This document shows, piece after piece, positions 29,714-39,826 of a DNA stretch of 54,073 bases (position 1 is the stretch's first letter; each line of letters starts with the position of its first letter). Source of the stretch: Pelagibacteraceae bacterium AG-414-E02. GTDB lineage: Bacteria; Pseudomonadota; Alphaproteobacteria; Pelagibacterales; Pelagibacteraceae. Both the position numbers and the translations under genes were made by a program. The DNA lies in NCBI GenBank assembly GCA_003214615.1, contig QCLK01000006.1:1-54073 (forward strand), read 5' to 3'. The notes under the pieces were generated by a model. That model saw only the letters and a list, made by a program, of their open reading frames with translations, was not told where the DNA came from and did not search any database.

Positions 29714-30486
29714 ATATATTAATTGGAGATATAGGTAACACAATAACAAAAGTTTGCTTAGTTAAGAACAGCAATTCAAAAGTAAAAAAAATTGTTTATT
29801 TAAATACTAAAAATATTTCTTCAAAAAACTACTTAAAAAAAAAACTTAATGGTATTATTGGAAAACAATCAGTAAATAAAATTGCACTATTTTCAAGCGT
29901 AGTGCCAAAATATCAAATAATACTGAGAACTTTCCTAAGAAAAAGCTATAAAGTTTTTTTAAAAGAAATTAAAGAAAAAAAAATTAATAAAATAGTAAAG
30001 ATAAATATAAAAAACAAAAATCAGGTCGGATCAGATAGAATCGCTAATGCTGTTGGTGTCTATAAAAAATATAAAGTTAATTGTATTGTCCTAGATTTTG
30101 GTACAGCTACTACTTTTGATGTAGTAACTAAAAGTGGAGTCTATAATGGAGGAATAATAGCTCCAGGAGTGAACCTCTCAATAAAAAGTTTAACTAGCTC
30201 AGCGGATCAAATCCCACCTTTTTCAATAAAAAAACAAAAAAAGGTTATTGGAAAAAATACTGTCGAAGCTCTAAATTCGGGATTTTATTGGGGCTACTCA
30301 GGTTTAATTAACAATATTATTTTAAAGATTGAAAAAGAAACTAGGCAAAAATATAAAGTTATTTTTACAGGAGGTTATGCTGATCTATTTAAATCTTCTA
30401 TAATAAGACCATTTACTGTAGATAAGAATATTACTATTAGAGGTATAATTGAAATTTACAAAAAAAACAAACAACGCTTAAGTTAA
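29710..30486 (+). CDS. coaX: Type III pantothenate kinase
   Basis: The 258-residue ASKHA-fold kinase catalyses the first step of coenzyme A synthesis. Motifs are the phosphate loop DIGNTITKVCLV near the start, QVGSDRIANAVGVYKKY with the conserved aspartate, VLDFGTATTFDVV and GGIIAPGVNLSIKSL. Type III kinases are not inhibited by CoA and usually need a monovalent cation. The birA-coaX-rnj order is the standard alphaproteobacterial arrangement. Confidence 0.94.
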   Translation: MNILIGDIGNTITKVCLVKNSNSKVKKIVYLNTKNISSKNYLKKKLNGIIGKQSVNKIALFSSVVPKYQIILRTFLRKSYKVFLKEIKEKKINKIVKINIKNKNQVGSDRIANAVGVYKKYKVNCIVLDFGTATTFDVVTKSGVYNGGIIAPGVNLSIKSLTSSADQIPPFSIKKQKKVIGKNTVEALNSGFYWGYSGLINNIILKIEKETRQKYKVIFTGGYADLFKSSIIRPFTVDKNITIRGIIEIYKKNKQRLS

Positions 30487-32151
30487 ATGAAAAAAGAAGA
30501 ATTTATTTTTTGTCCATTAGGAGGTTCAGGTGAAATAGGAATGAACATGAACTTATTTGCGTATGGTAATGTTAAAAATAGAAAGTGGATTATAGTTGAT
30601 ATAGGAGTGACATTTGCTGATGATACGATACCGGGTATAGATCTAATTTATCCGGACCCTGGTTTTATAGTTGAAAAAAAAGATGATTTACTCGGTTTAG
30701 TTTTGACACATGCGCATGAAGATCATATTGGAGCTATAGCGCATATATGGCCAAAATTATTATGCAACATTTACGCAACACCATTTACGAGCGTCTTGAT
30801 TCAAGAAAAATTTAAAGAAAAAAAAATTGACTTAGGGAATAAGTTAAAAATTGTACAACTCAATGGCAGTGTTGAACTAGGTCCATTTAAAATTGAATTC
30901 GTAACATTAACTCATTCAATACTAGAACCAAATGGCCTTTGTATTCAAACACCTTCGGGAACAGTTTTACATACAGGCGACTGGAAATGTGACCCAAATC
31001 CTTTAATTGGAGAAACAATCAATGAAAAAAAATTAAAACAAATTGGGAATGAAGGAGTTCTAGCAATGATTTGTGACTCAACAAATGTATTTAGTCCTGG
31101 AAGAGCTGGATCTGAATTAGATGTAAGAGAAAGTTTATTAAAAATAATGCAAAATAAAAAAAAGAGAATAGTTGTTACTTCCTTTGCTTCGAATGTTGCA
31201 AGAATGGAAAGTATTTTTTATTGCGCACAAAAGATTGGGAGACAAATATCCTTAGTAGGTAGGTCTATGCATAGAATTTATAAAGCTGCAAGAGAATGTG
31301 GATATTTAAAGAATTTAATTGAACCTATTGACCCAAGAGATGCTAAAAAAATTTCTAGGGAAAAAATTGTATATTTATGTACCGGCAGTCAGGGAGAACC
31401 AAACGGCGCAATGATGCGTATCTCTAACTATATTCATCCCGATGTTTTTATTGAAACTGGAGATACTGTAATATTTTCATCAAAGATTATACCTGGAAAT
31501 GAAAAAAAACTTTATAAACTGCATAACCAGTTAGTTAAAAATGGAATTGAAGTTGTTTCGGAAGAAAATGAATTTGTACATGTGTCAGGACATCCTAATA
31601 GAGAAGATTTAAGCGATATGTATAATTGGGTTAAACCAAAATCTGTTATACCTGTACACGGAGAACATAGACACATGGCTGAGCACATTAATTTTGCTAA
31701 AGAAATGCAAGTACCTTATCCTGTAAAAGTTGAAAATGGAGACATAGTTCAATTACATCCCGGAGAGAAACCGAAGGTAATAGATAAAGCACCTGTTGGT
31801 AGAATATTTGTAGATGGAAATATAAGTGTGGGTGAAGAATCTCAATCAGTAAAGGATAGAAAAAATTTGTCTTATAATGGGTTTTTAGAAATAACAATAA
31901 TTATAGATAATATTGGATCAATAATAAAAAAGCCTATTATTTCATTTAAAGGAATTCCTAGTAATGGAGAAAATAGTAATTTTATTTTTGATTTGGAGGA
32001 TAAAATTCAAGATATATGTAAGTCTTTCTCATTAAAAAATTCTAGGCAGGAACAAAATTTGATAGAAGCACTTAAGATTAATTGTAGAAAAACTGTTAAA
32101 GAAAAGACTGGAAAGAGACCATACACAAACGTAAATTTAGTAAGAATTTAA
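30487..32151 (+). CDS. rnj: Ribonuclease J
   Basis: The 554-residue metallo-beta-lactamase/beta-CASP nuclease has the zinc motif THAHEDHIGA and later histidines in LHTGDWK and HVSGHPNRED. RNase J combines 5'-to-3' exonuclease with endonuclease activity in RNA decay and rRNA maturation. The start abuts the coaX stop. Length is standard for alphaproteobacterial RNase J. Confidence 0.94.
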   Translation: MKKEEFIFCPLGGSGEIGMNMNLFAYGNVKNRKWIIVDIGVTFADDTIPGIDLIYPDPGFIVEKKDDLLGLVLTHAHEDHIGAIAHIWPKLLCNIYATPFTSVLIQEKFKEKKIDLGNKLKIVQLNGSVELGPFKIEFVTLTHSILEPNGLCIQTPSGTVLHTGDWKCDPNPLIGETINEKKLKQIGNEGVLAMICDSTNVFSPGRAGSELDVRESLLKIMQNKKKRIVVTSFASNVARMESIFYCAQKIGRQISLVGRSMHRIYKAARECGYLKNLIEPIDPRDAKKISREKIVYLCTGSQGEPNGAMMRISNYIHPDVFIETGDTVIFSSKIIPGNEKKLYKLHNQLVKNGIEVVSEENEFVHVSGHPNREDLSDMYNWVKPKSVIPVHGEHRHMAEHINFAKEMQVPYPVKVENGDIVQLHPGEKPKVIDKAPVGRIFVDGNISVGEESQSVKDRKNLSYNGFLEITIIIDNIGSIIKKPIISFKGIPSNGENSNFIFDLEDKIQDICKSFSLKNSRQEQNLIEALKINCRKTVKEKTGKRPYTNVNLVRI

Positions 32152-32163
32152 AAAATAAGACTT

Positions 32164-33492
32164 ATGTATTTATCTAAACTATTTATTCCCTTGCTAAAGG
32201 AAACTCCATCTGAAGCAAAAATTAAATCACATCAGCTAATGCTTAGAGCTGGTATGGTTAAACAATCTTCCACAGGAATCTATTCGTGGTTACCTTTAGG
32301 ATTCAAAATTATGAAAAAAATTGAACAAATTGTCAGAGAAGAGCAAAACAAAATTGGTGCGCAAGAATTATTAATGCCAACAATACAGTCTGCTGAAATA
32401 TGGAAAGAAAGTGGAAGGTATGATGAATATGGAGAAGAGATGCTGAGAATAAAGGATCGTCAAGGTAAAGAAATGCTTTATGGACCTACAAACGAAGAAT
32501 TAATAACTGAAATTTTCCGGTCTAGTGTTAAATCATACAAATCATTACCGCAACTTTTGTATCACATTCAGTGGAAATTCCGTGACGAATTACGGCCAAG
32601 ATTTGGAGTTATGAGGTGTAAGGAATTTTTTATGAAAGATGCATACTCTTTTGATTTAAATGATGATGAGGCAAAGAAATCATATAATAAAATGTTTTTT
32701 GCTTACTTAAATACTTTTAAAAGGTTGGGGCTTACAGCTATACCAATGGAAGCCGACACAGGGCCGATTGGTGGAGATCTTTCCCATGAATTTGTAATTT
32801 TGGCTGAGACCGGAGAAAGTCAAATTTATTCAGACAAAAGAATTTTTGATATTGATATTAACAAACATGATAATTCAGATGGCTCAATAAAAGAATTAAG
32901 AAAAAAATATGATGAATTTTATGCAGTAACTGATGATAAGTTTAAAAAGGAAGATTTTGAGAAGAAAGTAAAAAAAGAAAATCAACTAATCACCAAGGGT
33001 ATCGAAGTGGGTCATATTTTTTATTTTGGAGACAAATATTCGAAACCTTTAGATTGCTCAGTAGATTTACAAGATGGAAAAAAAGTAAATGTAAAAATGG
33101 GATCATACGGAATTGGAGTTTCAAGATTGGTAGGAGCAATAATTGAAGCTAAGTTTAATAATAACATCATGAAATGGCCATTCTCAGTTTCTCCTTTTGA
33201 TATTGCTATAATACCAAGTTTACAAAAAAATGATAAATCAAATTATTTAAAAGCTGAAAAAGTTTATAAATTTTTAGTTAAAAATAAAATAGATGTTTTA
33301 TTTGATGATACTAATGAGCATCTATCCGCAAAATTTAAAAAATTTGATTTGATAGGAATTCCTTATCAAATAATTTTAGGATCCAAATCAACAGAAGATA
33401 AATTTGAGTTTAAAGAAATTAATGGAAAAACTGAAAATTTATCTTCAGAAGAAATTAAAAATAAATTACTTAACAAAAGAAATTTCAATTGA
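32164..33492 (+). CDS. proS: Prolyl-tRNA synthetase (short alphaproteobacterial form)
   Basis: The 442-residue class II synthetase charges tRNA-Pro. Motif 2 is visible in QWKFRDELRPRFGVMRCKEF, the proline-site region continues as FFMKDAYSFDLN, and an anticodon-binding domain occupies the last 100 residues. The large inserted editing domain found in Escherichia coli ProRS is absent, as is usual for this class. Editing may then depend on a separate protein such as the YbaK-like product at 1894. The last four bases overlap the next gene's TTG start. Confidence 0.95.
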   Translation: MYLSKLFIPLLKETPSEAKIKSHQLMLRAGMVKQSSTGIYSWLPLGFKIMKKIEQIVREEQNKIGAQELLMPTIQSAEIWKESGRYDEYGEEMLRIKDRQGKEMLYGPTNEELITEIFRSSVKSYKSLPQLLYHIQWKFRDELRPRFGVMRCKEFFMKDAYSFDLNDDEAKKSYNKMFFAYLNTFKRLGLTAIPMEADTGPIGGDLSHEFVILAETGESQIYSDKRIFDIDINKHDNSDGSIKELRKKYDEFYAVTDDKFKKEDFEKKVKKENQLITKGIEVGHIFYFGDKYSKPLDCSVDLQDGKKVNVKMGSYGIGVSRLVGAIIEAKFNNNIMKWPFSVSPFDIAIIPSLQKNDKSNYLKAEKVYKFLVKNKIDVLFDDTNEHLSAKFKKFDLIGIPYQIILGSKSTEDKFEFKEINGKTENLSSEEIKNKLLNKRNFN

Positions 33493-34724
33493 TTTCAAAA
33501 GTCGAACGAAAGATAGCATTTAGATATTTAAAACCCAAAAGAAAAGAAGGTTTTTTAAAAGTAATTTCTATTTTTTCATTTACAGGAATAGCTTTAGGAG
33601 TAGCTATTTTGATTATAGTGATGTCTGTTATGAATGGTTTTAGGACTGAACTAATTAATAAAATTTTGGGTTTTAATCCTCATGTTATTGTTAAACCTTA
33701 TGAAAGAGGTATTAGTAAAAAAGATTTTGATAAAATCAGCGAATTAAAAGAAAATATATCTCGATCAGCTTTTACTTTCAATGGACAAGGAATACTAATA
33801 AACAGACAAAATACAACGGGTGTATTAATACGCTCCACTGCCAATGATGACATTCATGAAATAAATTTAATCAAAAATGGTATAATAGATGGTTCTTTGG
33901 AATCTTTTAAAAAAGGAACTGTTTCTATAGGAAAAGAATTATCAATATCATCAGATTTATTAGTTGGCGATGAAATTACATTAATGTCAACATCCAGTAT
34001 TCAAACACCATTCGGAAGCTTACCTCTGCAAGAAAAATTTATTATTTCATCAATCTTCAGCACTGGTTTAGCTGAATTTGATCAAAATGTGATTTTTATT
34101 CCTTTCGAAAATGCAAATTCATTATTTGAATTGTCTGACCAAGATATAGATTTAGAAATATTTTTAAAAAAACCAGAAAAAGCACAAGCATTTAAAGATC
34201 AAGTACAAAATTTGCTCATGGAACATTATGTTTATTCCTGGGCAGATCTTAATAAATCTTTTTTTGGAGCACTTAAAGTTGAAAGAAATGTTATGTTTAT
34301 CATTTTAACATTAATTATTATTGTAGCAGCTTTTAATATAATATCAGGACTAACAATTTTAGTTAAAAATAAAACTAAGGAAATTGCTGTACTTAGAACA
34401 TTAGGTGTCAGCAAACAATCAATATCAAAAATATTTTTTCTTACAGGATTTACAATAGGTTTTTTTGCAACAATTACGGGAATTATAATAGGTATTTTGT
34501 TTTCTTATTATATAGAAGAGATAAGAATATTAATAACATCGATATTTAATATAAGATTATTCCCAGAGGAAATATATTTTCTAAGTCAAATGCCTTCAGA
34601 AATAAATTTGGGATATATAACCATTATTTTTATTTTTTCTTTATTAATCACTTTTTTAGCAACAATTTTTCCATCTATATCAGCAGCAAAATTAGATCCC
34701 ATCAAGGCATTAAAATATGAATAA
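33489..34724 (+). CDS. lolC: Lipoprotein-releasing ABC transporter permease (LolC/E family)
   Basis: The 411-residue protein has an N-terminal transmembrane helix, a large periplasmic domain at about 45-265 and three C-terminal helices, the MacB/LolCE layout. The N-terminal VERKIAFRYLKPKRKEGFLK and the following VAILIIVMSVMNGFRTEL are characteristic. It partners with LolD in extracting lipoproteins from the inner membrane. Alphaproteobacteria usually have one such permease acting as a homodimer. The start is taken as TTG at 33489 within a TTGA overlap with proS; no ATG fits the conserved N-terminus. Confidence 0.92.
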   Translation: MISKVERKIAFRYLKPKRKEGFLKVISIFSFTGIALGVAILIIVMSVMNGFRTELINKILGFNPHVIVKPYERGISKKDFDKISELKENISRSAFTFNGQGILINRQNTTGVLIRSTANDDIHEINLIKNGIIDGSLESFKKGTVSIGKELSISSDLLVGDEITLMSTSSIQTPFGSLPLQEKFIISSIFSTGLAEFDQNVIFIPFENANSLFELSDQDIDLEIFLKKPEKAQAFKDQVQNLLMEHYVYSWADLNKSFFGALKVERNVMFIILTLIIIVAAFNIISGLTILVKNKTKEIAVLRTLGVSKQSISKIFFLTGFTIGFFATITGIIIGILFSYYIEEIRILITSIFNIRLFPEEIYFLSQMPSEINLGYITIIFIFSLLITFLATIFPSISAAKLDPIKALKYE

Positions 34725-35400
34725 GGAAATAATTAAATTATCAAAAATTTCTAAGAAATTTCTAAGTCCCGATAAGAATATTTCAGTTTTAAAAAACATA
34801 AATTTAAAAATTAATAAAGGAGAATTAGTTTCATTAGTCGGACCCTCTGGTTCAGGAAAATCAACTTTATTACATATTATAGCTTTACTTGACCAGCCTT
34901 CTTCTGGCGAAATTTTTTTTAAAAGTAAAAATTTCTCTAGGTCTAGTGATAGCGAAAAAGATATCGTAAGAAAAAAAGGTATATCAGTAATATATCAGCA
35001 AAATAATTTATTAAGTGATTTTACAGCTTTAGAAAATGTCACTATTCCCTTATTGAATAATGGTATTGGAATTAATGATGCAACTAAGAAAGCAACTAAA
35101 ATCTTATCAACAGTTAATCTATCTAAAAGACTCAATCATTTTCCTAGTGAACTATCAGGAGGAGAACAACAGAGAGTTGCAGTATCCAGAGCATTAATTA
35201 CCGAACCCGATATAATATTAGCAGATGAGCCAACAGGAAGTTTAGATAGAAAAACCGCTGACGAGATTTTTTCTTTATTTTTAAAAATGAAATCAAAAAA
35301 TAGAGCAGTGCTGTATGCAACTCATAATAGAGAATTAGCAAATAGAGCAGACTATAAGTTAAATTTATTAGATGGTAATATAACAAGAAAATATGAATGA
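34717..35400 (+). CDS. lolD: Lipoprotein-releasing ABC transporter ATP-binding protein
   Basis: The 227-residue ATPase has Walker A GPSGSGKS at about 43-50, the signature LSGGEQQRVAVSRAL and Walker B IILADEPTGSLD. It powers the adjacent LolC/E permease. Both ends overlap neighbours by eight bases, with lolC upstream and dnaE downstream, so the three genes are tightly coupled. Confidence 0.95.
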   Translation: MNKEIIKLSKISKKFLSPDKNISVLKNINLKINKGELVSLVGPSGSGKSTLLHIIALLDQPSSGEIFFKSKNFSRSSDSEKDIVRKKGISVIYQQNNLLSDFTALENVTIPLLNNGIGINDATKKATKILSTVNLSKRLNHFPSELSGGEQQRVAVSRALITEPDIILADEPTGSLDRKTADEIFSLFLKMKSKNRAVLYATHNRELANRADYKLNLLDGNITRKYE

Positions 35401-38400
35401 GGCTTATAGCACACAATTTACACACCTAAAAATTCATACTCAGTATTCAATTTGCGAGGGCGCTTTAAGAACATCAGAGTTAGCAAAATATTGTAAAGAA
35501 AATAAAATTCGTTCTGTTGGTTTGTGTGATTCAAATAATTTATGTGGAGCTTTGGAGTTTTCAGAATCTATAGCTAAATCAAAAACCCAGCCAATTATTG
35601 GAACTCAAATCGATATAAAACACAAAAATCAATTAGGTAAAATACCATTGTTTGCAAAGGATTTAGAAGGTTATAAGAATTTAATTAAGCTTTCTTCAAA
35701 GTCCTTTTTAGAGATTAATGATAATGAAGAACCTCACTGCAAAATAAGAGATATTGAACAAAACTATAAAGGCCTTATTTTATTAACAGGTTCTATTGAT
35801 GGATTAATAGGAAAACTTTTTTTTAAAAATCTTACAGATGAAATTATAGATACCTTAAAAAAATTAAAAAAATTATTTAATAATAATCTTTACATAGAAA
35901 TTCAAAGGCATAATGACGAAGGCGAAAAAATCTATGAAAGATTTTTATTAAATGTAGCTGCAAGATTACAGATTCCGACAATAGCTACACACGAAGTTTT
36001 TTACTTAGAAAAAGATATGCATGAAGCTCATGACGCATATTTATGCGTAGGGGAGAAAACCTATGTGAATGTTAAAGATAGAAGAAAATATTCAAATGAA
36101 CATTATTTAAAGAGTTCTGAGGAAATGTACAAAATTTTTCATGATTTGCCCGATGCATTAGAAAATAACAAATATTTTCCATATAGAGTTTCATATAGAC
36201 CAAAAAATTCATTACCTATACTTCCCAACATACAAGAAAGCAAAACTGATAGTGTGGATAATCTTTTGGACAAGGAGTCTAAAGAGGGTTTAAAAGAAAA
36301 ATTAATTGAATATGTATATCCAGATTCAGATAAAAAAAGCAATGATGAGATTAAAAAACAATATGAAGAAAGATTAAGACATGAAATAAATATTATTTCT
36401 AAAATGAAATATTCAAGTTATTTTTTGATTGTTTCTGATTACATTAAGTGGGCAAAGAAAAATAATATTCCAGTAGGGCCAGGAAGAGGATCTGGCGCAG
36501 GTTCTTTAGTTGCTTGGGCACTTTCTATTACTGATATTGATCCAATTAAATTTGGTCTAATTTTCGAGAGATTTTTAAATCCAGATAGAATTTCTATGCC
36601 TGATTTCGATATAGATTTTTGCGAGGAGAAAAGAGATAAAATTTTTGATTATTTAAAACAAAAATATGGAAAAGGAGTTGCTCATATTATCACCTTTGGA
36701 AAACTTAAAGCCAGAATGGCTTTTAGAGATATAGGAAGAGTACTGGGCTTATCATATGGACATGTAGATACATTGTGTAAAATGATACCTTTTGATCCGT
36801 CAAGGCCTTTAAGTTTAGAGGAAGCGATAGCTCAAGAACCAAGAATAAAAAGTGAAGCTCAAAAAGACCCAAGAGTAAAAAAGCTTATAGAAATTTCAAA
36901 AAAGTTAGAAGGGTTGAATAGAAATATGGCCACCCATGCAGCTGGAGTTGTTATTCCAGAAGAAAATTTAGCTGAACTTGTTCCTTTATACAAAGACACC
37001 TCATCAAATTCACCTTTACCATCAACCCAGTTCGATATGTATTCTTCAGAAAGTGCCGGACTTGTAAAGTTTGATCTACTTGGTTTAAAAACTTTAACAG
37101 TAATAAATAAAACAATTTCAATATTAAAAGAAAAAAAAATAAATTTAGATATAAGAAAAATTAAACTAAATGATTCTAAAATTTTTGAGCTTTTAAGTTC
37201 AGGACACACTGTTGGCTTATTCCAACTAGAAAGTTCCGGTATGCGCGAAGCTTTAGTAAATATGAAACCTAACAAATTTGAAGATATTATTGCATTAGTT
37301 GCATTATACAGGCCAGGTCCAATGAGCAACATCCCAATCTATAATCAATGTAAGCATGGTGAAACAAAACCTGATTACTTACACCCCAAAATAAAAAAAA
37401 TTTTAGAGCCAACATATGGTGTAATTATTTATCAAGAACAAGTTATGCAAATTGCCCAAACCTTGTCAGGATTTTCTGCAGGAGAGGCTGATATTTTAAG
37501 AAGAGCAATGGGAAAAAAGAAAAGATCAGAATTAGAAAGACAGAAAGAAAGATTTATCAACGGTGCTGTAAAAAATGGAATTAATAGGGAAACAGCCAGC
37601 CTTATTTTTAAAAAAATCGAACCGTTTGCCGAATATGGTTTTAACAAAAGTCACGCAGCTGCTTACGCAATGATTGCTTATCAGACAGCATATTTAAAAG
37701 CTTATTATCCAAGTGAATTTATAGCTGCATCAATGTCCAATGAATTGTCCAATACTGAGAAGTTGAGTGAATTTTTTGAAGAATTAAAAAGATTGAAAAT
37801 TAAAGTCCAACGACCTTGTATTAATAAATGTTTCGCAGAATTTGTATCAAAGGACAATTTACTCTTTTACTCTTTAGGAGCTATAAAGAATGTTGGATTT
37901 GATGCTATTTTTAGAGTGGTACAAGAAAGAAATAAAAATGGAGAATTTAATTCTATAAGTGATTTTATTAATCGAGTAGATCCAAAAAACATAAATAAAC
38001 TTCAATTAGAAGGATTAGTAAAAGCCGGAGCATTTGATTCTATTTTTACAAACAGAAAGGTTCTTTATGAGAATATTCCTAACATAATACAAAATTCAAA
38101 AAATATCTTTGAAAACAAGATTAATAACCAGTCAAGTCTATTTTCTGAAGAAAATAGCAAAATATCATATCTGATTATTGATAAGAATACTTCAAATTGG
38201 ACTAAAGATGAAATTTTATCAAAAGAATTTGAATCGGTTGGCTTTTATATTTCTAACCATCCATTAAATAATTACAAGGATGTTCTTGAGCAATACAAAG
38301 TAAAAACATATAAAGATTTTGAAGATAGTAAAGATAGCGAATGTTTTATTGCTGGAACAATCTTGTCTATAAAAGAGAAAAAAACATCAAAAGGAAATTC

Positions 38401-38815
38401 ATACGCAATTTTAAAATTCAGTGATTTAAGTAAAGTTTTTGAAATTTTTCTTTTTTCAGAAATTTTAGAGAAAAATAGAAAGAATCTAATTGAAGGAAAA
38501 TCATTTTTACTTACTGTTATAAGAGATGTGGAAAACAAAGATAACCGTTTTAAAAGATTGAATGTTAGAAAAATAATTAATTTAAATGAAATTGCAAAAA
38601 AGAATTATAATGATGTATTTATTGAAATTGATACGGCTGAAAATTTAAATAAACTCTATGAAAATATTAAAGAAAAAGGAGATGCTAAAATAAAAATATC
38701 TATACAAGAACAAGATAAAAATTATTTATTTGAGCTTAAGGAAAAGAGAAAATTTAATTACGAGATGTTAAAACATTTGAATAAGGAGCGTTATATAAAG
38801 AAAATAACGGTTTAA
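35393..38815 (+). CDS. dnaE: DNA polymerase III alpha subunit
   Basis: The 1140-residue protein is the replicative polymerase. Residues 1-270 are the PHP domain, beginning FTHLKIHTQYSICEGALRTS. The polymerase active site includes VGPGRGSGAGSLVAWAL and PDFDIDFCEEKRDKI with catalytic aspartates. The thumb, helix-hairpin-helix and OB-fold regions follow to the C-terminus. Length is normal for the DnaE1 class and the frame is intact. It overlaps lolD by eight bases. Confidence 0.96.
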   Translation: MNEAYSTQFTHLKIHTQYSICEGALRTSELAKYCKENKIRSVGLCDSNNLCGALEFSESIAKSKTQPIIGTQIDIKHKNQLGKIPLFAKDLEGYKNLIKLSSKSFLEINDNEEPHCKIRDIEQNYKGLILLTGSIDGLIGKLFFKNLTDEIIDTLKKLKKLFNNNLYIEIQRHNDEGEKIYERFLLNVAARLQIPTIATHEVFYLEKDMHEAHDAYLCVGEKTYVNVKDRRKYSNEHYLKSSEEMYKIFHDLPDALENNKYFPYRVSYRPKNSLPILPNIQESKTDSVDNLLDKESKEGLKEKLIEYVYPDSDKKSNDEIKKQYEERLRHEINIISKMKYSSYFLIVSDYIKWAKKNNIPVGPGRGSGAGSLVAWALSITDIDPIKFGLIFERFLNPDRISMPDFDIDFCEEKRDKIFDYLKQKYGKGVAHIITFGKLKARMAFRDIGRVLGLSYGHVDTLCKMIPFDPSRPLSLEEAIAQEPRIKSEAQKDPRVKKLIEISKKLEGLNRNMATHAAGVVIPEENLAELVPLYKDTSSNSPLPSTQFDMYSSESAGLVKFDLLGLKTLTVINKTISILKEKKINLDIRKIKLNDSKIFELLSSGHTVGLFQLESSGMREALVNMKPNKFEDIIALVALYRPGPMSNIPIYNQCKHGETKPDYLHPKIKKILEPTYGVIIYQEQVMQIAQTLSGFSAGEADILRRAMGKKKRSELERQKERFINGAVKNGINRETASLIFKKIEPFAEYGFNKSHAAAYAMIAYQTAYLKAYYPSEFIAASMSNELSNTEKLSEFFEELKRLKIKVQRPCINKCFAEFVSKDNLLFYSLGAIKNVGFDAIFRVVQERNKNGEFNSISDFINRVDPKNINKLQLEGLVKAGAFDSIFTNRKVLYENIPNIIQNSKNIFENKINNQSSLFSEENSKISYLIIDKNTSNWTKDEILSKEFESVGFYISNHPLNNYKDVLEQYKVKTYKDFEDSKDSECFIAGTILSIKEKKTSKGNSYAILKFSDLSKVFEIFLFSEILEKNRKNLIEGKSFLLTVIRDVENKDNRFKRLNVRKIINLNEIAKKNYNDVFIEIDTAENLNKLYENIKEKGDAKIKISIQEQDKNYLFELKEKRKFNYEMLKHLNKERYIKKITV

Positions 38816-38868
38816 TTAATTATTGAATTCCTTAGATTAAAATAGTAGAACTTCAGCAAAAATACGCA

Positions 38869-38937
38869 CACAATTTTTGGTTGAGAAACCTCCGGTCCTT
38901 AAGTGGAACAAATTGTGGTGGAATAACCGGAAAAATT
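38869..38937 (+). ncRNA. Structured leader of rpsB: pseudoknot with a GNRA hairpin
   Basis: CACAATTT at 38869-38876 pairs with AAATTGTG at 38910-38917. Inside that loop, GGTT-GAGA-AACC at 38879-38890 makes a hairpin with a GNRA tetraloop. CCGGT at 38892-38896 pairs with ACCGG at 38926-38930 outside the first stem, producing an H-type pseudoknot that ends seven bases before the rpsB ATG. A conserved leader upstream of the ribosomal protein S2 gene was proposed for Candidatus Pelagibacter ubique (Meyer and colleagues, 2009); I believe this is its counterpart. S2 autoregulation of translation is the expected role. Confidence 0.75.
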
Positions 38938-39810
38938 ATGAAATTACCAACTGTTACAATAAAACAATTATTAGAAGCCGGAGTTCATTTGGGACATAAA
39001 ACTTTTAGATGGAATCCTAAAATGGGCAAATATATTTTTGGCTCAAAAAATTCTATACACATAATTGATCTAGTACAGACTTTAGAATTAACAAATGCAG
39101 CTCTTCACGAGATTTATAAGTGTATCACAGCAGGTGGAAAGATATTATTTGTATCAACCAAAAAACAAGCTGCTGAAACCATATCTAAATTAGCAATAGA
39201 AACAGGACAGTACCACGTTACACATAGATGGCTTGGAGGTATGTTAACTAACTGGAAAACAATATCTAATTCAATAAAACGATACAAAAAACTTTCAGCA
39301 GAACTAAAAAAAGATAATACCGGTTTTACAAAAAAAGAAAATTTAAAGCTGGGGATTCAAAGAGATAAACTGGAAAGATCACTAGGTGGAATTGCAGATA
39401 TGAAAAAAATACCCGAAATGATTTTTATAATTGATGTAAATGTAGAATCTCTTGCAGTTAAAGAAGCTATAAAATTAAATATTCCTATCGTTGGTATAAT
39501 TGATACAAATTCCGATCCAACGGGTATAAATTTTCCAATTCCTGGAAATGATGATGCTAGACGCGCTATTAATTTATATTGTGAATTAGTAAAGCAAACA
39601 ATATTAGATGCGCAGAAAAATATACCATCCAAAGATTCTGACGAAGCTAACGCTGATAAACAAGCAGAACTACCCAAATCGAAAGCTACATCTGAACCTG
39701 CTGATGATAATAAATCCAAAAATGTAGAGCCAAAGAAAAAAACTAATATAGTAAAAAAGAAGACAAAATCTATTATTTCAAAGATTAAATCGTTAGCATC
39801 AAAAAAATAA
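38938..39810 (+). CDS. rpsB: Small ribosomal subunit protein S2
   Basis: The protein is 290 residues from the ATG at 38938 and begins MKLPTVTIKQLLEAGVHLGH. S2 signatures include HRWLGGMLTNWKTI and PIVGIIDTNSDPTGINFPIP. The frame is open to a TTG at 38881, but that stretch is the structured leader. The last 50 residues form a low-complexity tail rich in lysine, serine and acidic residues, longer than in Escherichia coli S2 (241 residues). The next gene is tsf, the conserved pairing. Confidence 0.96.
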   Translation: MKLPTVTIKQLLEAGVHLGHKTFRWNPKMGKYIFGSKNSIHIIDLVQTLELTNAALHEIYKCITAGGKILFVSTKKQAAETISKLAIETGQYHVTHRWLGGMLTNWKTISNSIKRYKKLSAELKKDNTGFTKKENLKLGIQRDKLERSLGGIADMKKIPEMIFIIDVNVESLAVKEAIKLNIPIVGIIDTNSDPTGINFPIPGNDDARRAINLYCELVKQTILDAQKNIPSKDSDEANADKQAELPKSKATSEPADDNKSKNVEPKKKTNIVKKKTKSIISKIKSLASKK

Positions 39811-39826
39811 TATAAATATAATTTTT

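Noticed and set aside
38816-38868. Promoter between dnaE and the rpsB leader
   Set aside because: TTGAAT and TAAAAT are only nine bases apart, and other pairings are equally weak in this AT-rich stretch.
38881-38937. Longer rpsB start at TTG 38881
   Set aside because: The stretch forms the structured leader, and S2 proteins start with the segment encoded from 38938.
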